This document shows, piece after piece, positions 63,057-64,000 of a stretch of 64,000 bases of DNA. Within the stretch, counting starts at the first letter, position 1. Each line of letters begins with the position of its first letter. This stretch comes from Arcobacter sp. LA11 (GTDB lineage: Bacteria > Campylobacterota > Campylobacteria > Campylobacterales > Arcobacteraceae), in contig NZ_BDIR01000001.1 of the NCBI RefSeq assembly GCF_001895145.1, positions 1 through 64,000 on the forward strand, written 5' to 3'. The notes under the pieces were generated by a model, which did not search any database, was not told the origin of the DNA, and saw only the letters and a program-made list of their open reading frames with translations. The translations under genes and the position numbers were made by a program.

Positions 63057-64000
63057 TTAGTCTTCTTGTAAATTTTCAATAATCATAGATATACCTTGTC
63101 CCACTCCAATACACATTGTACAAAGACCATATCTTCCATTTGTTTGCTCTAATTGATTTAGTGCTGTCATAACTAATCTTGCACCACTCATACCTAAAGG
63201 ATGTCCAATAGATATAGCTCCTCCATTTGGATTTACTTTAGGCTCATCATCTGCTAGCCCTAGTCCTCTAAGAGTTGCAAGTCCTTGAGAGGCAAAAGCC
63301 TCATTTAGCTCAATTACATCCATATCTTCAGTTGTAAGACCAGTTTTTTCTAATATTTTTTTAGATGAATAAAGTGGTCCAATTCCCATGATTCTAGGAG
63401 GAACACCTGCAACTGTCATCATCACAATTTTAGCTTTTGGTTTTAAATTATATTTTTCTATAGCTTCTTTTGAAGCTATAATCATAGCTCCCGCACCATC
63501 ATTTACTCCAGAAGCATTTCCAGCAGTTACTGTTCCACCCTCTTTTTTAAAAGGAGTTCTAAGAGTTGAAAGTTTTTCCAAAGTTGTATTTGGTTTTGGA
63601 TGTTCGTCAGAATCAACTATTAAATCATCTTGTTTTCTTCTTTTAACAGTTACTGGTGTAATCTCTTTTTTAAAGAATCCAGCTTCTGTAGCAGCTTTAC
63701 ATTTTTGTTGAGAGTTAAAAGCAAACTTATCTTGATCTTCTCTACTTATTTGAAACTCTTCTGCAACATTTTCACCAGTTTCAGGCATAGAGTCTGTTCC
63801 AAACATCTCATGCATCTTTGGATTTGTAAAACGCCAGCCAATAGTTGTATCATATACATTGTTTGCTCTTGTAAAAGCAGTATCCGCTTTAGGCATAACA
63901 AAAGGAGCTCTTGACATAGATTCAACTCCACCTGCAATGATTAAGTCACATTCTCCAGCTTTGATACTTCTTGCTGCCATTCCAATAGCATCCATTCCTG
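63057..64000 (-). CDS. Acetyl-CoA C-acyltransferase (thiolase), start outside window
   Basis: The first part of the gene lies beyond the right edge; the frame is open through 64000 (DAIGMAARSIKAGECDLIIAGGVESMSRAP). The thiolase fold is clear: ELNEAFASQGLATLRGLG, NPNGGAISIGHPLGMSGARL (catalytic His) and CTMCIGVGQGISMI (second catalytic Cys). The nucleophilic Cys of the first half is not in the window. The DEHPKPNTTLEKLSTLRTPF block resembles beta-ketoadipyl-CoA thiolase (PaaJ/PcaF). It heads the minus-strand operon with paaK. Confidence 0.88.
   Translation of the reverse strand, partial: GMDAIGMAARSIKAGECDLIIAGGVESMSRAPFVMPKADTAFTRANNVYDTTIGWRFTNPKMHEMFGTDSMPETGENVAEEFQISREDQDKFAFNSQQKCKAATEAGFFKKEITPVTVKRRKQDDLIVDSDEHPKPNTTLEKLSTLRTPFKKEGGTVTAGNASGVNDGAGAMIIASKEAIEKYNLKPKAKIVMMTVAGVPPRIMGIGPLYSSKKILEKTGLTTEDMDVIELNEAFASQGLATLRGLGLADDEPKVNPNGGAISIGHPLGMSGARLVMTALNQLEQTNGRYGLCTMCIGVGQGISMIIENLQED

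Noticed and set aside
63388-63914. Two overlapping plus-strand frames opposite the thiolase
   Set aside because: Both are antisense to a conserved thiolase and show no domain or ribosome site.

Overview
This AT-rich window (protein-coding, by eye under about 30% GC) is bacterial chromosome from a member of the Campylobacterota, most probably an Arcobacter-type organism. The basis is the gene order ruvC - dnaA - dnaN - gyrB with TTATTCACA/TTTTTCACA-type DnaA boxes on both sides of dnaA, the codon usage, and many recognisable Campylobacterota-style families (DsrE-like exported protein, haem-rich periplasmic enzymes, 7TM sensor kinase, HD-GYP protein). The species call is inference. I saw no rRNA, tRNA, CRISPR array, insertion sequence or prophage.

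Layout. 1-5.4 kb: assimilatory sulfate reduction (cysD, cut by the left edge; cysN; a single-subunit sirohaem sulfite/nitrite reductase) and a cysteine-desulfurase-like enzyme. 5.4-12.5 kb: a redox and sulfur island with a metallophosphoesterase, a DUF4242-like protein, a tri-haem peroxidase, a flavocytochrome-c-type sulfide dehydrogenase subunit with a haem-less partner, an exported DsrE protein, two Crp/Fnr regulators and a YgbA-type gene. Three TGTGA-N6-TCACA palindromes lie in the control regions of this island, and three promoters place a -10 box exactly 29.5 bp from a palindrome centre. 12.5-27 kb: mixed housekeeping and stress genes (hsp20 with three CIRCE-like elements, sanA, typA, glsA, an M16 peptidase with a membrane tail, HD-GYP, an EmrE-type exporter, a TRIC channel, a TelA-like pair, purN, ruvC), plus a cluster of very small membrane-type ORFs. 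27-32 kb: replication origin region with dnaA, dnaN, gyrB. 32-49 kb: an ABC-F ATPase, a rhodanese plus sensor kinase, glycerate kinase and a tartronate-semialdehyde-reductase-like enzyme, two LysE exporters, an AraC regulator, an outer-membrane protein, a 7TM kinase with its response regulator, and several unknowns.

49-64 kb: an NADH-dehydrogenase-like flavoprotein, then a complete branched-chain-amino-acid-type ABC importer (livKHMGF) fused operonically to a crotonase. This is followed by an R2-like di-iron protein, a ferredoxin-FAD-NAD reductase, an AEC-family permease, a PaaX-type repressor and, on the minus strand, a PaaK-type CoA ligase, a quinone-reductase-like flavoprotein, two unknown small genes and a thiolase cut by the right edge. 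Together these look like an aerobic acyl-CoA route for an aromatic or related acid, in which a non-PaaABC di-iron oxygenase could do the oxygenation step. This and the palindrome-controlled sulfur/peroxide island are the two most interesting systems in the window.
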